Of a stretch of 64,000 nt of DNA, positions 33,201-44,800 are shown one piece after another; position 1 is the stretch's first letter; every line of letters begins with the position of its first letter. Made by a program: the position numbers and the translations under genes. The stretch covers positions 30,115,374 to 30,179,373 of the forward strand of contig NC_133121.1 in NCBI RefSeq assembly GCF_033568475.1, in the 5' to 3' direction. The notes below the pieces were generated by a model. That model was given only the letters and a program-made list of their open reading frames with translations. It was not told the DNA's origin and did not search any database. The DNA comes from Henckelia pumila. Taxonomy: Eukaryota; Streptophyta; Magnoliopsida; Lamiales; Gesneriaceae.

Positions 33201-36200
33201 GCTATCAGCCACTCCCTTGCGATAAAAGGGTGCTCGAGTAAAATGAAGTGGCTGTATTTGGATGCCAATCCACCGCTACCATCCTCGTAACCCCTTGCTT
33301 TTGGTAAGCCGACAATGAAATCCATTGATATATCATCCCATATAGCCCCCATGATAGGAAGCGGCTGTAACAAACCCGTTGGCTTAGTTGCTTGGTATTT
33401 ATGTTTCTGACATATCTCACACTCAGCCACCATCTTTACCACATCCTTTTTCATTCCTACCCAATAAATGTTGCCTGCTACCCGCTTCAACGTGTGAAAA
33501 GCTCCGGAATGACCTCATGTTGGAGTAACTTGACATTCCTCTTAATACTTTATTGACCCACTTCCATCCCTTAGGTAACACTAATCTGCCGTTATGCAAT
33601 AAACTCCCATTAGCTAGTGAATACGGTCCCACTACATCAGCAAGTTTGCTCAATTTCTTCAACATCGGCTGTAATAATGGATCATTACACAGTACACACT
33701 GTCTGATTCATCCCCTCCAGTTCTAACAACCATAGTGGTACTGAGAGAGTTCTAACCATAGTGATACTGAGAGACTGTTCTACTCAACCTCACCATCCTT
33801 CCTGGACATTGTATCAGCTACCCCATTGTTCACCACTGCCCTGTATCTGACCTTGAACTCATATCCCATTAACTTTGCGAACCAATGTTGTTGATTGGGA
33901 GTGGTTATATGCTGTTGGAGCAGTTTCTTAGTGATTTGTGGTCTGTCACGAGTTGACCACAAATTTTCGACCCAATAGGTAAGGTCACCAAAGTTGGATT
34001 GCCAATACTAATGCCATTATTCTTCCTCATTAGTGGATTTGGCCAGTACCCTCTCCGCTAAAGCCGTGCTAAAACGGAATGGGTCTCCCTGAGATCACCA
34101 CACCTATTCCTCTCCCCAATGCATCACACTCAATGAGAAATTCTTGGTTAAAATCCGACATTCGTAAAATAGGAGCAGAACTAACCTTTCCCTCGAGCCC
34201 TTCAAAAGCCCTTTTTACCCCTTTGCTCCAACCAAAATTATTCTTTTTCACCAGCTCAGTTAGAGGTTTTGCAATCTTTCCACCGGTCTTGCCATGCCCG
34301 AACGCTTTCCACCTTCTGCTGATCCACTGCCACTCGGGGTAATGATACAAATAATGTGTCCCAAGTACTCTATTTCCTTGAGCCCAAAGCCACACATCTT
34401 CTTATTCAACGCTCTTTTTTCTTCGAGCAGTGCCTCCAAAATTATTTGAAGGTGATTCAAATGTTTTTTCCCATCCCCTGCTGTAAATTAGTATATCGTT
34501 GAAGAATACTAAGACTAACTTCCTCAAATACTGCCACAACACGTAATTTCATTGTAGCTTGAAACGTTGAAGGTGCATTTTTAGCCCAAAAGGCATTACG
34601 AGAAACTTATAATGCCCCATATCATGTGTCTGAAAGGCAGTCTTGGGGACATCTTCGAGTCGCACCCTAATTTGGGGTTTTTGTTTGGTATTGTGATCTC
34701 ATTCAACGCACGATAATCCACACAGAACCTCCAACTCTCATCTTTTTAACTAGTATAACTGGGCTTGAATACGGACTTTGACTCGACTGGATCACCCCGG
34801 CAATAATCATGCCAGCCACCAATTTCTCGATCTCATTTTTTTGACTGTGCGCATGTCTATAGGGTCGCACCTGAACTAGGCTACGCCCCTTTAATTTGAA
34901 TAGCATGATTTTGGGTTCTTTCCTGGGAATTCTCAAACACTCCCTCATAATGCAGCAATATATTTTGATGGGCTGCCCTTTTTCGCTTGAGCTATTCATA
35001 GGTATAAGGTGGCACAAAACTCTATCTCCGATGTCTTGACAATCGAACGAAGAGAAACCATCGACCTTTTAAGTGTGGGATACCTTTGCAAAACTATCTC
35101 GTGCTCTTTCATAAATTTCATCCTCATCCTACCCCAATCTACTTTCACCTCACCCAATGTTCTCAGCGAATCCACCCCTAGTATCAAATCTACTCCTCCC
35201 AATTCAAACAATTATCCCTCAGTGTTCAACTGACACACGCTCAAGTCAACACCTAAATTCAGGCAAATCCCCGACACGCAACTTTAAACCCATCCCCCAA
35301 ACAAACCCTGAATTTCACTTATTCATCTATCTTCATCCCCAATTTTTCTGCTAACCCCCTCGACACAAAATTGTGGCTAGCGCCATTGTCCATCATCACT
35401 ACCACGTCTTCACCGCAATTTTGCCCATTAGTTTAATTGTTAGGGGATGAGAAAACCTAGAAAACAAGGGTAATTCAAGCGGACCATATTCTTTGCTGTG
35501 TTCTCTTTCTATGTCAGTGTCCTTGTTACTCGCCTCCTGGTATTTATCCCTCTCGTCATCCTCTCCATCTTCGGCCATCAGTATCATTCTCAAAGATTCC
35601 TGAGTGCATTTATGTAGTGGGGTTGTATGGTTCTCACTCCACATCTAAAACTTAACCCTTTCTCTCTACGATGCATGTATTCTTGATGCGACACAATTTT
35701 CCCTTCCCTTGGCTTTTGACTTCCCCCTTTATTCACTCTACCTCTGTCCACTCCGAAACCCCTTCCCATCACCGATTGCCTTGAGACAGTCGATGTACTT
35801 TGATTTTGGGCTCGATGATTTGTAAAACTTTCCCCTCCATGTTTTGGGCTGTACCCTTGAATTGGGCTAGTATTGGAGTTGGGCCTACCGACTACTCCTC
35901 TCTCCACCTCCAGTCTGGAACCTTGTCATCGATCGATCAATCTGCTCACTCATCTTATTCAACCGATAACCCATAGTTGGATACCAGGAATGATAACTCC
36001 CTTGATAACCATCATCTGGTTATCTCCTTCCTCAACCCACATAGGAAATACCCTACACACTGATCTTTTGGTAAATCGCCCACCTGGGCCAACAACACTT
36101 CAAACTGCTCTACATGCGCGTTTACTGGTTGATTGTCCTGCTTTATTGATGACAGTAACACAAATGGATTGGTTGCCTGCCTATGTCCATAGTACTTGAT

Positions 36201-38503
36201 CAACTCTTCCGCAAACCTATACCAGCTCATATTCAGGATTTTCAAAAGAAGCCAATGGAACCAGTGCTAAGCTGGGCCTCCATGTGAATATGAGCCAGCT
36301 TAAGACGATTGTGTATGGGAGTTCCATGCAATTCAAAATAGTGTCCGCTCTTCCCAGCCATCCCCATGGATCCAGTCCACCAAACCCAGCTATTTCTGTT
36401 CTTTGAAGAGCCTGCCTCATCTCATCATCCCCATAATTTTTCACTTATGTGAATCTCGTCCTTCTTCCTCATCACCCTCTGCTTCTTCATTCACCACCTT
36501 CCTCGCCCTGTCCTTGGGTTGGTTTTTACGATCGTTTCCCAAACACCCACTGCTCCATCCTCGCTTGGGATTCGATCATCTTTGCCTGCGACTCAATAAT
36601 CACAATCACAGTTTTTGTCAGCGAGCTGATATTCTCTTGCATCTCACTCACTGTCTTTTTGAGTGCTTCCACCTTAGCTTCTGTCCTTGTTGTGGCCATT
36701 TCTTTTCCTCCCTCAATTGGGATCCGGTAGGTCGGACCAAATTGTTAGGCTGGTTCTTTGATTCAAGTGAAAACAACAAACAGATAACAATACAAGAATT
36801 ATTGTTTCAAAGGAACTGAAATATAGATATGGTATTGATAGAATATTTCCCCAGATATTTCTCTGTAAATTCACTAGCTAAAGCTAGTGCAACAGAACGA
36901 ATAACAAATGAACTGAATAAATAATTTATTCTCTCCGTTCCCTCATATTCCCCCTCCCCACGTGAGTTCCTAAATGTGCCTCTTGGGCCTTCTAATGTTA
37001 ACGAACTTTATCTTGGGCTTGGATGATTTTCCAGGCCCCGAAAAGAGTTTTTTTTAACGACTTTTTCCACTCAAAAGCTGTCAAAACATATGAATTATCT
37101 ATTTTGAAGATGTGATTCATATTCCCAATAATTTTCACGAGAACGAAACTTTTTTTATTATAATTCATCATTTGAATAATATTATCACCTTTCATTGTAT
37201 TTCTATCGTTCACGGTCTATTTCTTTACTATCGTGTGTAGGACATGTGTGGTCTTCAATGATCGTCTGTATGTTATGGGTGGTCAAGAAGGTGATTTCAT
37301 GGCTAAACCTGGATCTCCAATTTTTAAATGCTCCCGCCGTAATGAGGTAATCTAACATCATGTTTTTATGAATAAGCAGCTTGTTGCATGAGCGAGGAAA
37401 ATGTAGTGTTTGGAAGAGCTTTTGGAAAACATTTCTCAGCTTTTCCTTAACAAAAATTTGAAATTTTGTGAAATTTTGTCAACGAAAAGTTGAGAAGTGC
37501 TTCCTATAAACTCTCTCAAACACTACTCAAATCTGATCCAATTGCTTATTTCGTTATATAATTCTTTGATCTTAACTGCTCTACTAGATTTAGGCCTTGT
37601 TCTCAGAACATATGGTGTTAAAAGAGCTAGAATTTTAATGCCCTTTTTTTCTTCTAGGCGTCTCTTCACTAGGCTTTACAAACTCTTCATAAAGTGGCCA
37701 TTTGCAGCCCATGGTTGAAATAATTACAAAATATATTATGGTGTTATCTTTCATTTAGTAGTGAAAATTCTTTATAATGTGTTGTCCCCAGTGAGAAAGT
37801 CCAGTCCTCCCGTTCCGCCTGAAAAATGAACTCCCTAAGGGGGAAAAAAGGAAAACAGGATTGGGAATGTTATAACGCAGGGGAATTGCTGAAATATTAT
37901 TTAAATGCCTTTTATGTAGTGTAATTCATTATGATTGTGAAAGTTGTATTGTGTAGGTTGTGTATGCTGATGTCTACATGTTAGATGATGATATGAAGTG
38001 GAAAGTGCTACCACCTATGCCGAAACCTGATTCTCATATTGAATTTGCTTGGGCGATTGTTAATAATTCGATTGTTATTGTTGGAGGTACCACGGAAAAG
38101 CATCCTATCACCAAAAAGATGATACTGGTTGGGGAAATATTCCAGTTTCAGTTTGATACGCTGGTATCTTCTTCGTACCTTCTAACCACTATGTCATCGC
38201 TGATTCTGCGATCTTTTTTTATCCTGATTGATGGGCATATCGTAGCATAGATGCAACAAGTAATGTGCCTAGCCTTGTACTTGGAACACTAGTCTTCATG
38301 CACTTGACGAGTTCATTTATGTTGAATCATTATCGCAGAAATGGTCGGTGATTGGAAAGCTCCCTTTCCGAGTCAAAACTACTCTAGTTGGATTTTGGAA
38401 TGGAATGCTGTATTTCACATCTGGGCAACGTGACAGAGGGCCTGAGGATCCAGCACCACGAAAGGTAATCGGTGAGATGTGGAGAACGAAGCTGATGTTA
38501 TGA
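30268..38503 (+). CDS. Membrane-anchored kelch-repeat protein, seven exons
   Basis: Exons: 30268-30462, 30666-30854, 31348-31577, 32015-32185, 37241-37346, 37957-38163 and 38339-38503, all with GT-AG introns; together 1263 nt or 420 residues. An N-terminal hydrophobic helix (about residues 13-33, [20 protein letters not shown]) follows a short basic stretch, as in a type II anchor. Kelch motifs follow: [97 protein letters not shown]. These fit a single beta-propeller. Length and layout match Arabidopsis At3g27220/At1g51540 from memory. The biochemical role is unknown; such proteins are placed in the endomembrane system. Intron 4 (5.06 kb) holds a Gypsy relic. The gene is convergent with the F-box/kelch gene. 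Confidence 0.9.
32390..36990 (-). mobile_element. Decayed Gypsy (chromovirus-like) relic in kelch intron 4
   Basis: Antisense to the host gene. Coding pieces run in normal Gypsy order from right to left: a coiled-coil Gag start at 36699 ([17 protein letters not shown]), Gag (about 36245-36012), a zinc knuckle and linker (35907-35590), protease (35211-34996), RT (35017-34260), RNase H (34400-33780), integrase zinc finger [11 protein letters not shown] (33490-33194) and integrase tail (32783-32390). Frames are broken many times. A possible 5' LTR starts TGTTAGGCTGG (plus strand) at 36741, but no matching 3' LTR is seen near 32390, so that end is probably lost. The gene splices around it in this model. 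Confidence 0.75.
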
Positions 38504-39212
38504 TAATTTTTTTTGGTGGTTGCAATTGGTGCCACCATAAGTAGTGGTAGTTAAACTTTCTTTTTATTCTATTTATTGTTTTGAAGTATGTAATGAAAGA
38601 CATGTCCAGACGCTGTCAAATAACGACTTGAGGCAAGAGTATCAATGCTTGCTATGTTATATACAATACTATACATCTTTCTCGTACCATATGGCAACCG
38701 GGTCTCTAAAGACCATTGTTATTTATAGCATTCTAAAAAGGATAAAGTAAGGCGATAACTAATTCGGCATATGAATGCATCTACATATTATCACTTGAGT
38801 GTATGAATGGCCTACCATAATAATCCTGTTCTGTAATTACGTGGAGAATGGAAGCCCAACTAGCTTTAATTGCACAAGTAAGCAGGGACATGTACCGGCA
38901 GAATTCAACCTATTTTAAGGTATAATCATAATCCTGAATCTAATAACTCATGATTTGTCACATTGACACTATTAACATTAATACAAAATTAATTATACCC
39001 ATGTATTGAGATGTGGACCACCGGATTTATGGTTTTGGTCCTATGAAGGGTCAGATCTCATCAACCAGATATGCACCTCAAAATTTACACAACATTTCCC
39101 ATTAATAAGCTTTCCTCTGACTAATTAATTCCGCGTTTTGAACAGCTGATTACATGGAAATCAAATACCAAGATTCACCAGTTTATTTCTTCTATACGTG
39201 TAAAATTACAGA
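38504..39212. other. Intergenic region between convergent genes
   Basis: 709 bp between the kelch stop (38501-38503) and the F-box/kelch stop (39213-39215). It must hold both 3' UTRs and polyadenylation sites. No other feature is seen. Confidence 0.6.
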
Positions 39213-40899
39213 CTAGTGCAGTATAAGCTCCACCAAGAAAAGTTCTCCGTCGAACCTCAAGCCTGATGAACCAGCAGGCTCAACTAACCCATCTACCATT
39301 CCACCATGCACATACAAATAACACCCTGAATTATCAACACAAGCACCGTGAAATGACCTACACTTGGGTTTGTGGCCCCCCTTGACTTCAAGCCTTCTCC
39401 ATGTTTTTCTATGCTGCTGCTGCGTCGTCATCGACTCAATGTCTAAAACCCAAAAGTCATCTTTCCTATGCCTATTTGAATCTTCACCTCCATAAATAAG
39501 CAGTCTCTGCCCTATTATGAGGTTGGCTGAGTGTCCCACTCGGGGCATTGGCATAGGCACGCTGTTACATAAATCACATGCTAACTGAATCCATCTACAA
39601 TCCGATGAATCAAAGAGCCATACATCATTAAGCACTTCATAACCCGATCCCCTCCCTCCAAATAATATACTCCTTGCTTCATCAATACGAGTTAACGTGT
39701 GTCCTGACCGAGATGGAGGACATGGTTGAGTCAAAATTTCTCTCCACGTCCCAAAACAGACATCTTCTGTGAGATCCAGAACCCATGTGTCACATAATCT
39801 CACACCAGACGGTCCAATGCCTCCATGGATAAGCATTCTGTTATTGTCAATACAGCAACCAGCATGAGCGCCCCTTGGTGATGGTGGCAGTGTACTCGAA
39901 CAACTCACGTCAAGAAGCCGCCAAGATAATTTAACATTACCAAGTCTTTCTTCGACTGTGACCTGGCCAACCCATGTGTCATTTTGGCGGACACCATGTT
40001 GATTGATCCCTCCAAACAAGACAAGATAATCCCCAACTACAACGCACGAGTGCCCAAACCTCCCCTTGGGAAGGCCTGAACTGGCCTTTTGCCATTTTAC
40101 TCTTCTCCTCTTCAACTCATCAACTCCTGCATATGCTGTCCATGTGTCTTCGAGATGCCTTCCTGAACCATCAAACACAGAGCAGCATTGACAAAAAGGA
40201 AATGGTCGATTTATCAAACTGATTATGAGAAATAACAATTATTTGGTCAGTTTCCCAGCATCTGCAACAATAACACTTGAGAGAATGAATTCATCCAATA
40301 TTATCTTTACTGCACAAGGGTCTAAAGAAACGAAATGCAGTTAGTACTATGATGGAAAAGTAGCAGTCAGCAGGATATGGAGATGAATTCAATTGCCAAT
40401 ATACATCACCAGGATGACTTATTGAACAGGAATCAAACATCATCATAAAAGGTGAACATAAAGAGTGATTGGGCAAAGACTAACCTCCCTCACATCCCCC
40501 ACCGAAGAGAACCAAGCACCCAGACACCAAATTCAGGGAATGGGAAGCTCTGGGAATGGGGCAGGGCCACTCATCATCGCTGCCCAGGTGGCAATTCACA
40601 GTGTCCAAGAGGTAAACCTGCCTGTACATATTCTTCCATGGAAGGTGGGCCGCGTCCGGTGGCGGATGACCCCAGTCCCTCCTGTATACAGATTCCCACA
40701 AAGCATCCGAATATGCCAGAAGCTTCAGCCTTTTACATGTGGTGGCGAAGCAGAGGATTGATTGGATGGGCAAGAGGAGCAAGATCGAGAAGAGTTGGTC
40801 TTGGGCTAATCTTGTAATCGGAGATAGCAATGCATCGGCCGTCTGTTGATGATGATTTGTTTGAGGTAATAATACTTGTTCCTTTCGCTTCTTCTTCAT
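39213..40899 (-). CDS. F-box/kelch-repeat protein, two exons
   Basis: Exon 1 is 40899-40485 and exon 2 is 40162-39213, with one intron (donor GTTAGT, acceptor CAG); 1365 nt, 454 residues. The F-box spans about residues 28-75 (RLAQDQLFSILLLLPIQSIL...SDALWESVYRRDW). Kelch repeats follow: PRASHSLNLVSGCLVLFGGG, GRFGHSCVVVGDYLVLFGG, PRGAHAGCCIDNNRMLIHGG, SRSGHTLTRIDEARSILFGG, PRVGHSANLIIGQRLLIYGG and SFHGACVDNSGCYLYVHGG. By family knowledge the F-box joins SKP1 in an SCF ubiquitin ligase while the propeller recruits a substrate. From memory it corresponds to At1g51550, the Arabidopsis neighbour of the kelch gene At1g51540. Substrate unknown. Confidence 0.92.
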
Positions 40900-41832
40900 T
40901 GTAGATAGATTGATTTCACAGCCATGAATGAAACAACAATTTCATTGTTTTTGTTTTGTTTTGTTTTGTTTCGTTTGTAGGAGCAGAGCAGGCACTAGAT
41001 AGATAGATTTCATTTTCACGCGACATTTCTTGTTCCTATCTCACGCCATTCCTTCATTTACTCGGTCCTTGTGCATTGTTTGAAAATATATATATATATA
41101 TATATAATATTTCTTGCATTAATTTACTAATATAACAAGTCTCGAATCATCTATAAAAAAAAAAAAAAAAACTTTATATCGTAAATGTGAGCAAAATTAA
41201 TCTCTCTTGCAATTGAAATTGTCCTCAAGAGACATGTTCTAGGCCTTGGTGCGTTTGTCTGTGTGTATATACACATGTTTTGCTAGCAGGAGTTTTTATA
41301 TACACCCAATCACTATATTTTAACAGAAAAAGACAATTGTCAAGTGTTACACTTAATATTTTTCTAGCAGATTGATTTTGATTAACATATTTAAAGGATT
41401 GTGTTGAAACAGAACTCCTGTCTCGTAAATTTTTAGAATTTGTATTCGAATCCCTTCAACAAAGAAAGCTCCCATATTCGTTAATTAATTAAAAACAAAA
41501 TGCACAAGGTACGCATTTCTGTGAGTTGGACTTTGTGTAGGAGTTTCCTCCTCGCACACGCGTCTCCATGGAATCCCGACAAATCAGTAATAATGCACTT
41601 GTCTTTCAGAAATTCCAGATATTATTATTATTGTTAATTTATTTATAATAATCAATAGTCAATAGTAGAGATAAATATGTAATAATAAAATATCAAAGCC
41701 GATAATACAAGATCCTCTCTTAGCATTTTTCCTGCTAATAATAATAATAACAATAACAATATAATAATCTTCAAATGCATACTTCCATATTTATACAAAA
41801 AAAAAATATATAAATCTTCCAAGATGTGGAGG
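40900..41832. other. Intergenic region upstream of the F-box gene
   Basis: Contains the F-box gene 5' UTR and promoter and the 3' UTR of the next gene. Simple repeats only: GTTTT repeats at about 40947-40975, a TA run at 41086-41106, an A run near 41154-41170, and TAA/ATA repeats near 41740-41765. No additional gene seen. Confidence 0.6.
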
Positions 41833-44800
41833 TCAATTGTGTAAATTACCACCTCTATCTATTAGCTTCCAAAGCGCTGCTTTAGCTTCCTCAAGTGTCT
41901 CGACAATTCGCCCTTGTTCAAATGAAATCCTCTGAATGTTAAACTGCGAGAGACATCATCAAACCAATCAAAAACATATATTACAAACAAAACCACCTCT
42001 TCTATAAAGCAATACTATCTATATGAAACCTGGGTGCCTTGGCGCACACGAATATCAACGCCCCGGCTGTCTATCGATATGAGAGCAGCATCATCTACCT
42101 CAGCTTCTTTAGACAAAACCACTTTCAGAGGCTTCGAAAATAATGCATTTAATTCCTACAAGAGTACCACAAATGTTACTAAAAGAAAGTGGAGCCAAAA
42201 ACCATCACTTGGATCAAGGCACAACTCTCGGTTATATCCATGGAATAAAATTTAGATGATAAACCTTCAGATTTTGTTCGCCTCCATCAACTGCAATCTT
42301 ATCAGGTTGAAGGGCTTCATATTCTTTAACATCAACCCAAGCAACAGTTCCAAAGCCTCCAATGAAATAGATATCACTGCTAATAGGTTATAAAGCAAAT
42401 CAAAATCTTAAGGTATTCATCTCAACGGTATCACACTGCATTAGCTTTACATTTTACTACTTTTTTCCTCTTTTCTTATTTTTCTAAAATCACCATCGAG
42501 TCGGGCTTGTCCACAAATAAACGTCGAAAATACATAAAGAGGAGCATCGAGCTTGAAATCCAGACCTAAGATACAACTTACAAGCAAACGTAGCAAATAG
42601 GTCCACTGAATCCAAAATGCAGATGATAGAAAGTCTGATCAAGGAATTTTGATCGAAGGTGACAGACCCAACATCACCAATCCCAGCCAAAATACAAACA
42701 ATACACAAAAATACCTCAAAAACAATCAAACAAGTGTCATGCACATGATACACACAAATAAAGGGAGTAATCCGAGTTACGCAACTATCACTATTATTCA
42801 AATCACTTGTTCAGTTGAAGCAGCACTTCACGGAGCAAAGAGCCAAAGAGAGGATTTGGTTAATCCACTCCATGTATTCTATTTGGAAGATATATCATGA
42901 TTTAACAACTGTTTATTCAAAAATTGGATGGAAGCATATTTTTTTCTTTTTTGGCGATAACTGATGAACAATTATTCAATGAAACTAGCACACTGCACTA
43001 CAGCAAAACAGATGCAGGAGGTCATGTCATGCTAGGGCAGAGGAAGATTCCATGCAGTTCTATACGGCATCAACAGTTCATACAAGTTACAATTGACTAA
43101 TATTGAGATATAATGTCTTAAACATATATCTATAAAATAAACTGATCACTTGTAAAACCAATAACTGTGAATTATGTCAAAGAATTCACAAACCTTATGT
43201 TCTGCATCCGAAAATAGTTCATACAAGTTACAATTGACTAATATTGAGATATAATGTCTTAAACATATATCTATAAAATAAACTGATCACTTGTAAAACC
43301 AATAACTGTGAATTATGTCAAAGAATTCACAAACCTTATGTTCTGCATCCGAAAATAGAAGAAATTTCCCCACTGTTGAGAAGGTCCTTGTTGATGTTTT
43401 GACATATATTGTTTATGAGCCCATTCCTGTAATGCAATGAGACGTGATTATCACCAGCAAGAAATAAAGTGTAAAACTGTAATCATTTGGGTGGTGAACT
43501 GTCAGTCAACCGAGACAAGTGGCGCCTGCATACAGTAACTCAATTATCACGAACATGTATGGAATATTCAGGAATCAGCATCAATCATTAATATTTACAT
43601 ATACACGAGTTTCTGAATGAACGCCAAAAAGTATCAATCATTAAAGAAGGCCTAAAATTCAGATGAGAATTTGTTCCATATATGTGGCGAGATCACCAAT
43701 AGTGACATGGGCACAGGTCATTCTTATTACTAGCAACTCACATGTGAGAATCCCAAAGCATGTCATTACTTTATATATGGTGGTGTACTAAGTTAAACAT
43801 TTACTAATGTAATGAAATCAGCTGAAGAAGAAAATCACCTGCTGGTCTTCTGGGAGTGGATATACATCACCAAAGATTGTTACACGTGCGTTTGACAAGC
43901 CACTCCACCCAGGAATCTGGTGAATTTTCATGCTTGTGAAACCCACAAACAAAATACGTAGCAATATTTTTGGTGATCACAGCTAAAAATATTGCAAAAC
44001 AAAACAGCTACCTGTACCACCAGAGAGCACCTTGGATCAGCTAACAAATTCCTTGTATGTATAGCCAATGGTGAAAATGAAAAGATTGGATCTGCAAAAG
44101 AACAACCACTCCAATGTCAAAATAAATATCTTGGTATTATTTTTAGTCTATCAGGTAGAAGTTGTCCAGTGAATAAGAGGTAAATTATGAGTAGTTTTCA
44201 GACTAAAACACTCAGCGCTCAGCAAAATCAGTCCTTGTTTCCTCAAGGCAGCCCTTCATAGCATGTCATACTAAAGAAATGAGGCATTCTCAATTATTCA
44301 ATCAGTTATTTTAAAGAGCTTGATAGGGAGATCTTAATGACCCCTGAAATGAAGAATCAGTAGTGGCTTTTGCACCAAAAAAATAAGAAAAAACAAGAAG
44401 CAGCTGCATCTGGTACATTAAAAAAAAAATTCCTGAATTCGCAATTGCGTTTTTCTGAATCCTTACATCCAGTTCATGAACCAAATACACCTCTACTTTC
44501 ATTCAAATAACAAGTCTAAATGTTTACTCTACCAATAATTAAAGAGAACATCTTCGAGGCCAAGTACCCAGGGTAACGAGTCTAACGACCGATGACTTTC
44601 CAGATTCCAAGAAATGTCACAAAAATAAAAAGGGATCAAAATTGTATTGAAACTAATAAACATGACACAGCAAAAAAGCACACAAGGCAATCCAGAGGTG
44701 CGTATAAGAGGCAAAACTTTAAGATACTTACGCCCAACAGGGTCTGCTGCAAAATCTACGAGGGAACCAAATGGATAGCCTTCCCGACGGTGGTGCATCC

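Noticed and set aside
36403-36819. 138-codon plus-strand frame in kelch intron 4
   Set aside because: It is the antisense shadow of the Gag region of the intronic Gypsy relic.
40452-40817. 121-codon plus-strand frame opposite the F-box exon
   Set aside because: Shadow of exon 1 of the F-box/kelch gene, which has domain support on the minus strand.
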